DNA of 64,000 bases from Candidatus Ruthenibacterium merdavium. Lineage in GTDB: Bacteria > Bacillota > Clostridia > Oscillospirales > Ruminococcaceae. The stretch covers positions 1 to 64,000 of the forward strand of contig DWWA01000020.1 of assembly GCA_019119935.1 (NCBI GenBank). The letters are read 5' to 3'. Each line of letters starts with the position of its first letter. The first letter of the stretch is position 1. A model generated the notes under the pieces. It searched no databases and was not told where the DNA came from. It saw only the letters and a program-made list of their open reading frames with translations. A program made the position numbers and the translations under genes. Of this stretch, positions 34,994-44,551 are shown piece by piece.

Positions 34994-37165
34994 TCAGCCG
35001 TTTGCCTGTTTTGGTTGTTTCATTGTCAAAGCAATGCGTTTTTTTGCCTCGTCCACCGAGAGTACCCACACGGTGACAACATCGCCTACTTTGAGTACCT
35101 CCGACGGATGCTTAATAAAGCGATTGCAAATTTGGCTGATGTGAACCAGCCCGTCCTGATGGACGCCGATGTCCACAAATGCGCCGAAGTCAATCACATT
35201 GCGCACCGTTCCCGTCAGTTCCATGCCAGGCTTTAAGTCTTTCATGTCCATGACATCGGTGCGCAAAAGCGGTTTCGGCAAGCTGTCTCGCATGTCGCGT
35301 CCGGGCCGCACCAGCTCGGCTAAAATATCTTGCAGGGTCGGCACACCGACGCCCACTTCTCCGGCTAATTTTTCCAGTCCGTAAGCCTTCGCCGTGGCTT
35401 CGAGTTCGCTCATTTTTGCTGTTCCGATATCTTCAAGGGCAAAGCCGCACCGCTCCAGCACACCGCGCGCCGCCTGATAACTTTCGGGGTGAACGGCTGT
35501 CGTATCCAGCGGGTCTTTTGCGCCCGGCACACGCAAAAATCCCGCGCACTGCTCAAATGCTTTCGGCCCCAGCTTTTTTACTTTCAGCAATTCTTTTCGG
35601 CTGTGAAACGCACCGTTTTCCTCGCGGTAGGCCACAATATTATTTGCGGTGGCCGCCGTCAAGCCTGCCACGCGCCCCAGTAAAGGTGCAGAGGCTGTAT
35701 TCAAATCGACGCCCACACTGTTGACGCATCGCTCCACAACGCCATCCAAAGCCTGTGCCAGCCGCGCGGGCGGCATATCGTGCTGGTACTGCCCCACACC
35801 GACCGCCTTCGGGTCAATTTTCACCAGCTCGGCCAGCGGGTCCTGCAAGCGGCGCGCAATCGACACCGCACTGCGCAAATTCACGTCATAATCCGGGAAC
35901 TCTTTTGCCGCAAGCTCGGATGCCGAGTACACGCTTGCCCCGGCTTCGCTGACGACCATATAGCTGATTCCCTTCACGCCTTCCTGTGCCAATTCAGAAA
36001 GCACCTCGGCGGCAAAAAGTTCCGTTTCTTTGCCCGCCGTTCCGTTGCCGATGGCGATAATCTCCACGCCGTGTTTTTGAATCAGGCCCTTGATGGTTTT
36101 TTTCGCCTGTTCTACCTTTTTAAATTCCGGCACAGGATAGACCACAGCTGTGTCCAAAACCTTGCCCGTAGCGTCTACGACAGCCGTTTTACAGCCCATA
36201 CGGTAGCCGGGGTCTAAGCCCATGGCAACCTTGCCTTTAATGGGCGGCTGGAGCAAAAGCTGCTGTAAATTTTGGCCGAACACAGCAATCGCCCCTTCAC
36301 AGGCCGCCTGCGTCAATTCCGAACGGATTTCTCGCTCCAAAGAAGGTGCAATCAAACGGCTGAGGGCATCCAAAGCCGCCTGCTGTACCTGCTGTGCCGC
36401 CGCACTGTGGTTTTTCACCGCAAAGCGAAGCACAATCGTCTGCGCTTGTTCCGGCGGAACTTGTACCGATACACGCAGAATTTTCTCACGCTCGCCTCGG
36501 TCAATGGCAAGCACACGGTGTCCTGCCGCTTTCGCCACAGATTCCGTATAATCATAATATCCCTCATAAACGCTTTGCGCGGTATCGTCTGTCGCTTTTG
36601 TTTCCAAAACGCCTTTTTTCTGGTAGAGCGTGCGCAGCTGCCCGCGCAATGCCGCGTCGTCAGCAATCTGCTCGGCCAAAATATCGCGCGCACCGGCAAG
36701 CGCGGCTTCTTCATCCGCAACCTCTTCGGAAAGATACTCTTTTGCAAGCGCCATCGGGTCATCGCCTCGCTGCTGCTGCCAAAGGCGCTCGGCAAGCGGC
36801 TCAAGCCCACGCTCACGGGCAACACTGGCCTTTGTCTTGCGCTTGGGGCGGTAGGGGCGGTATAAGTCCTCCACCTGCGCCAAGGTTTCCGCCTCGGCCA
36901 GCGCCTGCTCAAGTTCCTGTGTCCATTTCCCCTGTTCAGTGACTGCTTTTTTCACAGTTTCTTTCTGCTCGTCCAGCTTTTTCAAGTAGGCATAGCGCTC
37001 ATCCAAAGCACGAAGCACGCCATCGTCCATGCTTCCCGTGGCTTCTTTGCGGTAACGTGCAATAAACGGAATGGTGTTGCCCTCATCAATTAAATCCAAA
37101 GCCGCTCCGGCGTGTGCGGGAGTGACGGAAAGCTCTTTCGCAATGCGCGCTGCATATTGATTCAT
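34994..37165 (-). CDS. tex: Tex-family RNA-binding protein (YqgF, HhH and S1 domains)
   Basis: A 723-residue protein. Tex N-terminal helical domain (P-F-I-A-R-Y-R-K-E-A-T-G near 30-41), YqgF RNase-H-like domain (M-G-L-D-P-G-Y-R near 320), helix-hairpin-helix domain (L-N-T-A-S...L-L-x-x-V-x-G-L), and C-terminal S1 domain (D-I-G-V-H-Q-D-G-L-V-H-I-S). It acts in transcription or RNA quality control. ATG at 37165 follows AAGGAG; upstream extension is rejected. It overlaps yfhO by four bases (ATGA). Confidence 0.94.
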   Translation of the reverse strand: MNQYAARIAKELSVTPAHAGAALDLIDEGNTIPFIARYRKEATGSMDDGVLRALDERYAYLKKLDEQKETVKKAVTEQGKWTQELEQALAEAETLAQVEDLYRPYRPKRKTKASVARERGLEPLAERLWQQQRGDDPMALAKEYLSEEVADEEAALAGARDILAEQIADDAALRGQLRTLYQKKGVLETKATDDTAQSVYEGYYDYTESVAKAAGHRVLAIDRGEREKILRVSVQVPPEQAQTIVLRFAVKNHSAAAQQVQQAALDALSRLIAPSLEREIRSELTQAACEGAIAVFGQNLQQLLLQPPIKGKVAMGLDPGYRMGCKTAVVDATGKVLDTAVVYPVPEFKKVEQAKKTIKGLIQKHGVEIIAIGNGTAGKETELFAAEVLSELAQEGVKGISYMVVSEAGASVYSASELAAKEFPDYDVNLRSAVSIARRLQDPLAELVKIDPKAVGVGQYQHDMPPARLAQALDGVVERCVNSVGVDLNTASAPLLGRVAGLTAATANNIVAYREENGAFHSRKELLKVKKLGPKAFEQCAGFLRVPGAKDPLDTTAVHPESYQAARGVLERCGFALEDIGTAKMSELEATAKAYGLEKLAGEVGVGVPTLQDILAELVRPGRDMRDSLPKPLLRTDVMDMKDLKPGMELTGTVRNVIDFGAFVDIGVHQDGLVHISQICNRFIKHPSEVLKVGDVVTVWVLSVDEAKKRIALTMKQPKQANG

Positions 37166-39603
37166 GCGTGTTTTCTCCTTCGTTGTTTTTCGTAAAAGCT
37201 GTACGCGGCGTATCCAATCCAAACGACAATCGCCGCAGCTGTTACCGCCACGCCGGCTGTCCAGCCCGGTGTAACGTAAGTGAACACAATTTCACTCGTG
37301 CCCGCGGGGCACAAAACCGCAGACATGCCGCCCGACACGCGCTCGATTGTCACTTCCTCACCGTTTACGGTTGCGGTAAAGCCCTTGTCATAAGGTACCG
37401 AGAAGAACACAAGATTTTCTTTGTCCAACGTAATGTGCGCCGTAAAACCGGTGTGGTCGGCGGTAAAATCGCTCACAGCCGTGAGGCGGCGCTTTGCCAC
37501 ATCCGCCCGATAGGTGTCATAATTCAAGTTCTGTGTTTCCTCAGGTGTGACAGGCTCCATTAAATGGCCGTAGGTTTCAATCTGTTCAGGCGTCAAAGCG
37601 ATGGCGCGCACCAGCATATTGCCGCGGACGTTTTCCGCCAGTTCCATAAGGCTCGGTTCCGTCGGAGCTGCGTCCGGGCTGTCGACAGCCTGCTGCATCG
37701 GTGTGTCGGAAATTGCCTCAGCCGCTTGCTCTCCCTCTTTTTCCAGCAGAATATACTTGTCGTAAGCAAAGCCCATCGGCAGCTCGTTTGTATTATAGAA
37801 ATAAGCAAAGGTGTCGTCCGAAAACTGATATTCATAACCGTAAGCACCGTAGGCGTCGGAAAACTCCTGCTTTTGGGCCAATGTTGTAATAACATAACGC
37901 ACACCCAGCAGGCCGCGCAGCGCGTATAAATCCGGGGACGGCTTACTGGAAACGTCGCGCTTCACTCCTACACGGGGGTAAAAGTCCATAATGGACGGCG
38001 TGACCACGCTATGGAAAAAGCGCAGGCTGGGCTTTTCCATTAAAAGGCTCATATTGTCGTAAACGCCGCCGTCCGACTCATTGAACGTATCGGTTCGGAA
38101 AAAGTCGTCCTCAGGCCACCGGATATTCGGCGCAGCGTTATAATACTGCTGGCGATAGGCGCTGTCGCGTTCCCACTGAGGGAATTTTCCGAGCGAGATG
38201 TGCGCCACGGAATAAAACCAAGAAAAGCCCAAAATTGCACACAGCAGTACGGCCGGGAACCGGCGCTGACCGCGCATATTGGACAGAAAGCCCGCAAAAA
38301 GCAAAAGACCCAAAAGCGCGGTAAAATACGTCAGCCAAAAGCGCGGCTGATTGTCAACCACACCAAACGACCATGTGCCGTCCTCCTCTTTGGGGACAAT
38401 GGCAAGTACGATGTAAAGCATCGTAATAACGCCCGTAAAGCGCATACCGCGCCAAATATCCACCTCTTCGGCATTTTCCAGCGCGTACATGGTTGCGGCG
38501 CACATCAGCAAAATAGGCATATAGTACCAGCGTGCATAGTAGCTGGAATTCAGCGCGTAAAAGCTGGAATTCAAAACAGGAACCAGCGCCATTACAAGGC
38601 ACGCCGCTAAAAGGCGCGTCAAGGCCGTTTTCGGCTTTGCCTTGCAGTAAGCCCACACGCCCACCATGCTCACCAGCGGCAGATATGCCGTCATGCTGGT
38701 GTGCTTGATCACTGCATCGGTAAAAATATTGGGCAGATACGTGGGGTCCGGCGGCAAAAACAGCGAAGACAAAATGGCAAAATACTGCTGTACCTTGCCG
38801 TACATCAAAAAGCCGAAGCCGCTGGACAAATCAACCGTTCGGGGGTTTTGCGGCAGGCTTAACACCGTGGGAATGAGCAAAAGGCACCCCAGCGCCACCC
38901 CGAGCAGGCTTTCCCATGCAAGGCGGGCAAAAGCGGAAAGCGTGATGCGGTATTCGCCAGAAAACAGCTTGATAAAGAAGTACAGCATCAAAAAGACAAT
39001 TTGTCCCGCGAAGAAAAAGTAGTTATTCAGGCAGTTGATTGCCACCATCAAGGGAAATACCGCGCGCTGGCCGTCATAGACGTAAGCGTCGAGCGCCCAG
39101 AGCAAAAACGGAAACAGCGCAATGCAGTCAACAAAATGATTAAAAAAGGTGTTGTATACGGTAAAGCCCGAAAAGGCATACAGGCACGCTGCAATGACAG
39201 CGTAGCTTTTTGTGCGGGAATAGCGGCGAAGCCAGGTGAACGCACCGAGGCCGCACACACCGAATTTGAGCACCAGCAGCGGAACCATGGCAAACGGCGC
39301 CCATGTTTGCGGCAAAAGCACACTGAGCCAGAAAAAGGGCGAACCGAGCAAATAGAACGAATAGGAGTTGACCGCGGAGCTTCCGAGGTCGGTTTCCCAG
39401 CTCCACTGACCCGCGCCGGACTTGACAAACCCGTTCATGTAGGTGTAAAACGGTATTTGCTGGGTATTAAAATCGCCGCAGTATTGAAACAGACCTTTGT
39501 CGATGAACAAAAACGGCAGATAAATCGCAAAGGCACCCAGACAGCAAACGAGAAAGGTAAAGAGATATCCCTTTCCCCAATCTTTTTCTGTCAAACTTTT
39601 CAT
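37162..39603 (-). CDS. YfhO family membrane protein (probable lipid-linked sugar transferase)
   Basis: An 813-residue protein with about 13 membrane helices in the first ~480 residues, an extracellular domain of ~280 residues, and a last helix near 785-805 with a basic tail. G-D-F-N-T-Q-Q near 42-48 is the YfhO signature at the first outer loop (GT-C type layout). In Bacillus, YfhO is linked to glycosylation of lipoteichoic acid. Role in this organism is inferred. GAGGTG before ATG; first of a two-gene operon with tex. Confidence 0.85.
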   Translation of the reverse strand: MKSLTEKDWGKGYLFTFLVCCLGAFAIYLPFLFIDKGLFQYCGDFNTQQIPFYTYMNGFVKSGAGQWSWETDLGSSAVNSYSFYLLGSPFFWLSVLLPQTWAPFAMVPLLVLKFGVCGLGAFTWLRRYSRTKSYAVIAACLYAFSGFTVYNTFFNHFVDCIALFPFLLWALDAYVYDGQRAVFPLMVAINCLNNYFFFAGQIVFLMLYFFIKLFSGEYRITLSAFARLAWESLLGVALGCLLLIPTVLSLPQNPRTVDLSSGFGFLMYGKVQQYFAILSSLFLPPDPTYLPNIFTDAVIKHTSMTAYLPLVSMVGVWAYCKAKPKTALTRLLAACLVMALVPVLNSSFYALNSSYYARWYYMPILLMCAATMYALENAEEVDIWRGMRFTGVITMLYIVLAIVPKEEDGTWSFGVVDNQPRFWLTYFTALLGLLLFAGFLSNMRGQRRFPAVLLCAILGFSWFYSVAHISLGKFPQWERDSAYRQQYYNAAPNIRWPEDDFFRTDTFNESDGGVYDNMSLLMEKPSLRFFHSVVTPSIMDFYPRVGVKRDVSSKPSPDLYALRGLLGVRYVITTLAQKQEFSDAYGAYGYEYQFSDDTFAYFYNTNELPMGFAYDKYILLEKEGEQAAEAISDTPMQQAVDSPDAAPTEPSLMELAENVRGNMLVRAIALTPEQIETYGHLMEPVTPEETQNLNYDTYRADVAKRRLTAVSDFTADHTGFTAHITLDKENLVFFSVPYDKGFTATVNGEEVTIERVSGGMSAVLCPAGTSEIVFTYVTPGWTAGVAVTAAAIVVWIGYAAYSFYEKQRRRKHA

Positions 39604-39678
39604 TTTTTTCGCACCTCATCCTTTCAATAATGTTTCACAAGCGGGCGCAGCCGCTGCGCCCGGCAGGAGGAATTGAGT

Positions 39679-40308
39679 ATGAAGCTTTACCCCTTTAATG
39701 CGCTTTTGGCGCGCATGAAATATATTGCGCGGTGGGGGCTGATGCGCTCTTCCCGCACAGAGTCGGTCAGTGAGCACACCGCCGACACCGCCATTTTGGC
39801 ACATACGCTGTGCCTGATTGCCAACAAGCACTTCGCCCATCTTCACACTGTGCCCGTGCGGCCCGAAACTGTGGCTGTCGCGGCGCTGTACCACGACGCG
39901 GGCGAAATTATGACGGGCGATTTGCCCACCCCGGTGAAATATAAAAATGAGCCGCTTTTAACCGCCTTTAAAGAGCTGGAACGCGACGCGGCGCAAACCC
40001 TGTGCACGCTTTTGCCGCCCGAAATTTCCGGCGAAATGCACGGCTACTTAACCGGGGAATGCCTGACGCCAGACGAGCAGAAACTGCTCAAGGCCGCCGA
40101 CCGGCTTTCCGCGCTCATCAAATGCATTGATGAAGAGCAGGCGGGCAGCCGCGAGTTTCTAGGCGCCAAAAAACAGCAGAGCGAAGCGCTGCGCGCGATG
40201 CAGTGTCCGGAAGCGGAGTACTTTATGAAGCACATGCTGCCTTGCTATCGCTGGACATTGGACGAGCTGAGCGCCCCCTATGCACAGGAATATCAAAACA
40301 TGGATTAA
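39679..40308 (+). CDS. HD-domain 5'-deoxynucleotidase, YfbR-like
   Basis: A 209-residue HD hydrolase that dephosphorylates deoxynucleoside 5'-monophosphates. H-T-A-D-T (metal His), Y-H-D-A-G-E (the HD pair) and a late A-D-x-L-S-A-L-I give the H...HD...D metal set; R-W-G-L-M-R near the start is YfbR-typical. ATG at 39679 follows AGGAGG. Divergent from yfhO, and its end overlaps the opposing dus gene by four bases. Confidence 0.88.
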   Translation: MKLYPFNALLARMKYIARWGLMRSSRTESVSEHTADTAILAHTLCLIANKHFAHLHTVPVRPETVAVAALYHDAGEIMTGDLPTPVKYKNEPLLTAFKELERDAAQTLCTLLPPEISGEMHGYLTGECLTPDEQKLLKAADRLSALIKCIDEEQAGSREFLGAKKQQSEALRAMQCPEAEYFMKHMLPCYRWTLDELSAPYAQEYQNMD

Positions 40309-41315
40309 AGGCGTTTTTCGTGCTCGCGCTGAAGCTCGAATGCCAGCTCAATCACCGGCTCTAAATCAGTGAAATGCGTCATTGCACAGCATTCGCGCCG
40401 CAAGCGCGCCGCGCCTTTCAGCCCGTGCATATACCACGCTGCATGGGAACGCGCTTCCATCATCGCGACGCGTTCGCCCTTATCTTCACACATGTCGTAA
40501 ATATGGCGGCGCAGAATGCGAAAGCGCTCTTGCAAGCCCGGCGCAGGGGGAATTTCATCGCCGCGCATCGCCGCCGCAATCTGTGCAAACAGCCACGGGT
40601 TGCCCATGGCGCCGCGCCCGACAGCAACGCCGTCACAGCCGGTTGCCTGCATCAGGGTCAAAGCGCTTTCGGCGCTGGTGACATCGCCGTTTGCGACCAC
40701 CGGAATCGAAACCGCCTGTTTAATGCGGGCAATTTCCTCGGGGCGGATGCCCGGCTCATACATTTGACGGCGCGTGCGGCCGTGAACGGTCAGCATCACC
40801 GCGCCCGCGTCCTCGCAGCGCTTTGCAACTTCAACGCCGCTTCCCGCGTGCAAATCATCTTCGTCCCATCCGATGCGAAGCTTAACCGTAACGGGCACGC
40901 CCGCGGCATGCCGCACCGTTTCTCGCACAATTTCCCCGGCGCGCACCGGGTCTTTCAAGAGGGCACTGCCGGCGCCCGGCCCGGTAATTTTCGGCGCGGG
41001 ACACCCCATGTTAATGTCTAAAAAATCAAAGGACACCCCATATTTGCCCTGTACAATCATTTCTGCCGCTTGTCCCATCACCTCGGGCTCAGCTCCGAAC
41101 AGCTGAATGCCGAACGGGGCCGGCGCACTGCCGCCTGCCATTAAACGCGGGCTTTTTTTATCGCCCATCGTCAGCGCTTTGGCGCTCACCATTTCGCTCA
41201 CCGTACAGCTTGCGCCGAACGAAGCGCACAGCCGCCGCATGGTGGTGTCTGTGACACCGGCCATCGGCGCTAAGGCCGCCCCCGGTGAAAGTTCCAGCGT
41301 TCCTATCTTTAGCAT
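40305..41315 (-). CDS. dusB: tRNA-dihydrouridine synthase
   Basis: A 336-residue FMN enzyme reducing uridines in tRNA. L-A-P-M-A-G-V-T-D near 15-23, N-M-G-C-P (active-site cysteine, near 106) and the run K-L-R-I-G-W, H-G-R-T-R and N-G-D-V are all present. Length fits DusB. The closest purine-rich site (AAGGAG) is 14 bases from the ATG, longer than usual. Convergent with the nucleotidase gene; divergent from polA. Confidence 0.93.
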   Translation of the reverse strand: MLKIGTLELSPGAALAPMAGVTDTTMRRLCASFGASCTVSEMVSAKALTMGDKKSPRLMAGGSAPAPFGIQLFGAEPEVMGQAAEMIVQGKYGVSFDFLDINMGCPAPKITGPGAGSALLKDPVRAGEIVRETVRHAAGVPVTVKLRIGWDEDDLHAGSGVEVAKRCEDAGAVMLTVHGRTRRQMYEPGIRPEEIARIKQAVSIPVVANGDVTSAESALTLMQATGCDGVAVGRGAMGNPWLFAQIAAAMRGDEIPPAPGLQERFRILRRHIYDMCEDKGERVAMMEARSHAAWYMHGLKGAARLRRECCAMTHFTDLEPVIELAFELQREHEKRL

Positions 41316-41446
41316 GGTTTGCTTGCTTTCTCCTTACTGTTTCAAATCGCGTTATGATTCAGGCGCGCTTTCAAAACATTTTTATGCTTTTTTCTCGGCA
41401 CACCTATATTTCAATCTTTTCTATTCTACCACAAAGACACAGAATA

Positions 41447-41455
41447 TGGTATACT
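41447..41455 (+). promoter_or_regulatory. Extended -10 promoter of the polA operon
   Basis: TGGTATACT has the TG extension and TATACT. No consensus -35 at 17 bases. About 80 bases before the polA start. Confidence 0.55.
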
Positions 41456-41536
41456 AAAAAGGTAAAACTTTTTGTGGGTGTGAAACCCTTGTTTCATACC
41501 CGGACATCTCAATGCATACTCAAGGAGGCGAAGCCG

Positions 41537-44038
41537 ATGAAACTGCTTGCCATCGACGGCAACAGCATTGTCAACCGTGCGTTTTACGGCATTAAACTGC
41601 TGACAACGAAGGACGGCCAATACACCAACGCCCTTGTGGGCTTTTTTAATATTTTATCGAAGCTGGAACAAGCCGAGCACCCCGACGAGGTGGCGATTGC
41701 GTTTGACTTAAAAGCACCTACCTTTCGCCATCAGATGTACGACGGCTACAAAGCACAGCGCAAAGGCATGCCCGCCGAGCTTGCGGCGCAGATGCCCGTT
41801 TTAAAAGAGATGCTCTCTGCACTGGGCTACCGCATGGTGACATGCGAGGGCTACGAGGCCGACGATATTCTGGGCACGCTGGCACAGGCATGCCGCAGCC
41901 GCGGCGACAGCTGTGTGATTGCCACCGGCGACCGCGACAGCTTTCAGCTGGTGGGCGGCGGCGTCAGCGTTCAGTATGAGGGCACGAAGGCGCGCCGCAT
42001 TGACGAAGACGCTATCAGGGAGCAGTACGGCCTGTCCCCTGCTCAGCTGATTGATGTAAAAAGCTTAATGGGCGACACCTCCGACAACATTCCCGGCGTT
42101 GCGGGCGTTGGAGAGAAAACAGCGCTTTCGCTCATTCAGAAATTCGGCACTCTGGCCGGAGTTTATGAAAATATTGACGACCCTGCCATCAAAAAAGGCG
42201 TGCGGGAAAAGCTTTTGCGCGACCGTGAGCAGGCGCAGATGAGCCGCACCTTAGCGGAAATTCTCACAAACGCCCCCATTCCCACAGAGCCGGGCGCTTA
42301 CACGCGCGGTACCGTAGACGGCGAGCGCGCACAGACGCTTTTTGCGCAGTGCGAAATGTTTTCCACTCTGCAAAAGCTGGGCCTCGACAGCGCGCGTACC
42401 GCACAATTGGACGAGCGCCCCGATACGCCCATTTTGCCCGCACCGGAGCATTACACCGGGGAGTGCTTTCTCTTCGCGCACGAAAGCGGCTGGTGTGTGC
42501 TTTCTGAGGAAAAAGTGTTCCGCGTTTGCACGGATGCCGAAATCACAGGCTTGCTTTCCGGCGGTGTATCGCTGTACTGCTTTGACGCAAAGCCGCTTTT
42601 GCGCCGTGCCGATGCACTGGGCGCACCGATGGATGCCGTTGTGTTTGACGCAAAGCTTGCGGCTTACCTGTTAAACCCTGCGGCGGCAGAGTACACCATT
42701 GAGCGCTTGGCGCAGGAATACGGTGTGAGCGGCGCGTTTCGCTGTGACGCCGCCCCCGAAGCCGCTTTGCTGGAGCCCCTTTGCCGCACGCTGCAGAATT
42801 TGTGCGAAGAGCAGGGCATGACGGCCTTGCTGCGCGACATCGAACTGCCGCTGTGCGGTGTGCTGGCACAGATGGAAAACAGCGGCATTCTTGTCGACCG
42901 CCAAGGCATTGAGGATTTCGGCAAGGAGCTGCGCACGGCGCTGGAGCAAGAACTTAGCGCGATTTACGAAGAAGTGGGCTACGAGTTCAACGTCAACAGC
43001 CCCAAACAGCTCGGAAAAGCGCTGTTTGAAGATTTGGGCCTGCCCACGCGCAAGAAAACGAAAAGCGGATTTTCCACGAATGCGGAAACGCTGGAGTCCC
43101 TGCGCGGGTACTCTCCGGTCATCGACCACATTCTGCAATACCGCGTTTATCAAAAGCTGAACTCCACCTATGTGGAAGGGCTTTTAAAGGTGATTGAACC
43201 GGACGGACGCATCCGCTCCACCTTTAATCAAACGGAAACGCGCACCGGGCGCATTTCCTCGAACGAGCCGAACTTGCAGAATATCCCCGTGCGCACGGCG
43301 CTGGGCAGCCGTTTTCGCCGCTATTTCGTCGCCGCACCCGGCTGTACGCTGGTTGACGCCGATTACAGCCAGATTGAACTGCGCGTACTGGCGCACATTT
43401 CCGGCGACGAGGCCATGCGGGAGGCATTTTTATCCGGCGCAGACATTCACCGCGCCACCGCCGCAAAAATGTACGGTGTTGCGCCCGAAGATGTAACGCA
43501 CGAGATGCGCACCTCGGCCAAGGCCATCAATTTCGGCATCATTTACGGCAAAGGCTCCTACTCTTTAAGCCGCGATTTATCTATTACCGTGCAGGAAGCG
43601 CAGTCTTTCATTGACGCTTATCTGAACACTTATCCGAATGTGCGCCGCTATATGGAGGACACTGTGGCCTATGGAAAAGAGCACGGCTATGTTGCCACGC
43701 TGTACGGCCGCCGCCGGGCTTTGCCGGAACTCTCCGCGGCAAATTTCAACATCCGCGCACAAGGCGAACGCATGGCGATGAACACCCCTATTCAGGGAAC
43801 TGCGGCCGACGTGATTAAGCTTGCTATGGTGCGCGTGGCACATCGTTTGAAAAAAGAACAGCTGCGCGCCCGTTTGATTTTGCAGGTACACGATGAACTG
43901 ATTGTCGAGTGTCCTCTCGACGAAGCGCCCGCTGTGAAGGAAATTGTGCGCGAGGAAATGGAGCACGCCGCCGCGTTTGCCGTTCCGCTGACCGCCGATG
44001 TTCACGAGGGCACCACTTGGTACGACGCGAAGGGATGA
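41537..44038 (+). CDS. polA: DNA polymerase I
   Basis: An 833-residue repair and Okazaki-processing polymerase. N-terminal 5'-3' exonuclease domain (D-G-N-S-I-V-N-R near 6-13; Y-E-A-D-D-I near 112); middle domain resembles the 3'-5' exonuclease fold but the metal-binding acids are not evident, as in Bacillus-type Pol I; polymerase motifs A (D-Y-S-Q-I-E-L-R, near 609), B (R-T-S-A-K-A-I-N-F-G) and C (V-H-D-E-L, near 785). AAGGAGG before ATG 41537; the upstream open frame (84 codons) is not likely to be translated. Followed by rimI and tsaD in one operon. Confidence 0.96.
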   Translation: MKLLAIDGNSIVNRAFYGIKLLTTKDGQYTNALVGFFNILSKLEQAEHPDEVAIAFDLKAPTFRHQMYDGYKAQRKGMPAELAAQMPVLKEMLSALGYRMVTCEGYEADDILGTLAQACRSRGDSCVIATGDRDSFQLVGGGVSVQYEGTKARRIDEDAIREQYGLSPAQLIDVKSLMGDTSDNIPGVAGVGEKTALSLIQKFGTLAGVYENIDDPAIKKGVREKLLRDREQAQMSRTLAEILTNAPIPTEPGAYTRGTVDGERAQTLFAQCEMFSTLQKLGLDSARTAQLDERPDTPILPAPEHYTGECFLFAHESGWCVLSEEKVFRVCTDAEITGLLSGGVSLYCFDAKPLLRRADALGAPMDAVVFDAKLAAYLLNPAAAEYTIERLAQEYGVSGAFRCDAAPEAALLEPLCRTLQNLCEEQGMTALLRDIELPLCGVLAQMENSGILVDRQGIEDFGKELRTALEQELSAIYEEVGYEFNVNSPKQLGKALFEDLGLPTRKKTKSGFSTNAETLESLRGYSPVIDHILQYRVYQKLNSTYVEGLLKVIEPDGRIRSTFNQTETRTGRISSNEPNLQNIPVRTALGSRFRRYFVAAPGCTLVDADYSQIELRVLAHISGDEAMREAFLSGADIHRATAAKMYGVAPEDVTHEMRTSAKAINFGIIYGKGSYSLSRDLSITVQEAQSFIDAYLNTYPNVRRYMEDTVAYGKEHGYVATLYGRRRALPELSAANFNIRAQGERMAMNTPIQGTAADVIKLAMVRVAHRLKKEQLRARLILQVHDELIVECPLDEAPAVKEIVREEMEHAAAFAVPLTADVHEGTTWYDAKG

Positions 44039-44041
44039 ACC

Positions 44042-44500
44042 ATGCACACACAAGAACAAAAATCCATGCGGCACGTTCGCCGCATGACTAAACAAGATAT
44101 TCTGCCCGTTGCCGCGATAGAAGCGCGCGTGCAGGACGGCTGGAACGCCGCCGGCATTGAAAGCGCCCTGCTCGCGCCCTGTGCATACTGTTTTGTTTTG
44201 TGCGAAGGCGAATCCGTCATCGGCTTTGCCGCTTTCACCGCCGTGGCGGACGAGGCGAATTTAGATGCTTTAAGTGTTGATGAAACCGCGCGCCGCACCG
44301 GCGCGGCGCGCACCCTGCTGACGAACGCCTTTTCCGAATTGGCACAGAAAGGCTGTGCGCGTGTCACGCTCGAAGTGCGCATCAGCAACACTCCGGCGCG
44401 TTCTTTATACGAAACGCTCGGATTCTCCCTGCTCGGCGTGCGCAAAAATTTTTACAGCGCCCCGCAGGAAAACGCTTTGATGATGGAGCGGCTTTTGTAA
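44042..44500 (+). CDS. rimI: Ribosomal protein S18 alanine N-acetyltransferase (GNAT)
   Basis: A 152-residue GNAT. V-D-E-T-A-R-R-T-G-A-A-R-T-L-L is acetyl-CoA motif A; E-V-R-I-S-N-T-P-A-R-S-L-Y-E-T-L-G-F is the RimI-typical motif B. It begins three bases after polA and is followed by tsaD, the usual rimI partner. TsaB is not seen here. Confidence 0.85.
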   Translation: MHTQEQKSMRHVRRMTKQDILPVAAIEARVQDGWNAAGIESALLAPCAYCFVLCEGESVIGFAAFTAVADEANLDALSVDETARRTGAARTLLTNAFSELAQKGCARVTLEVRISNTPARSLYETLGFSLLGVRKNFYSAPQENALMMERLL

Positions 44501-44551
44501 TTGCTGCGCACTTACTCTTTCCTGTGGCTATAAAAAAAGAAAGGATTCTCC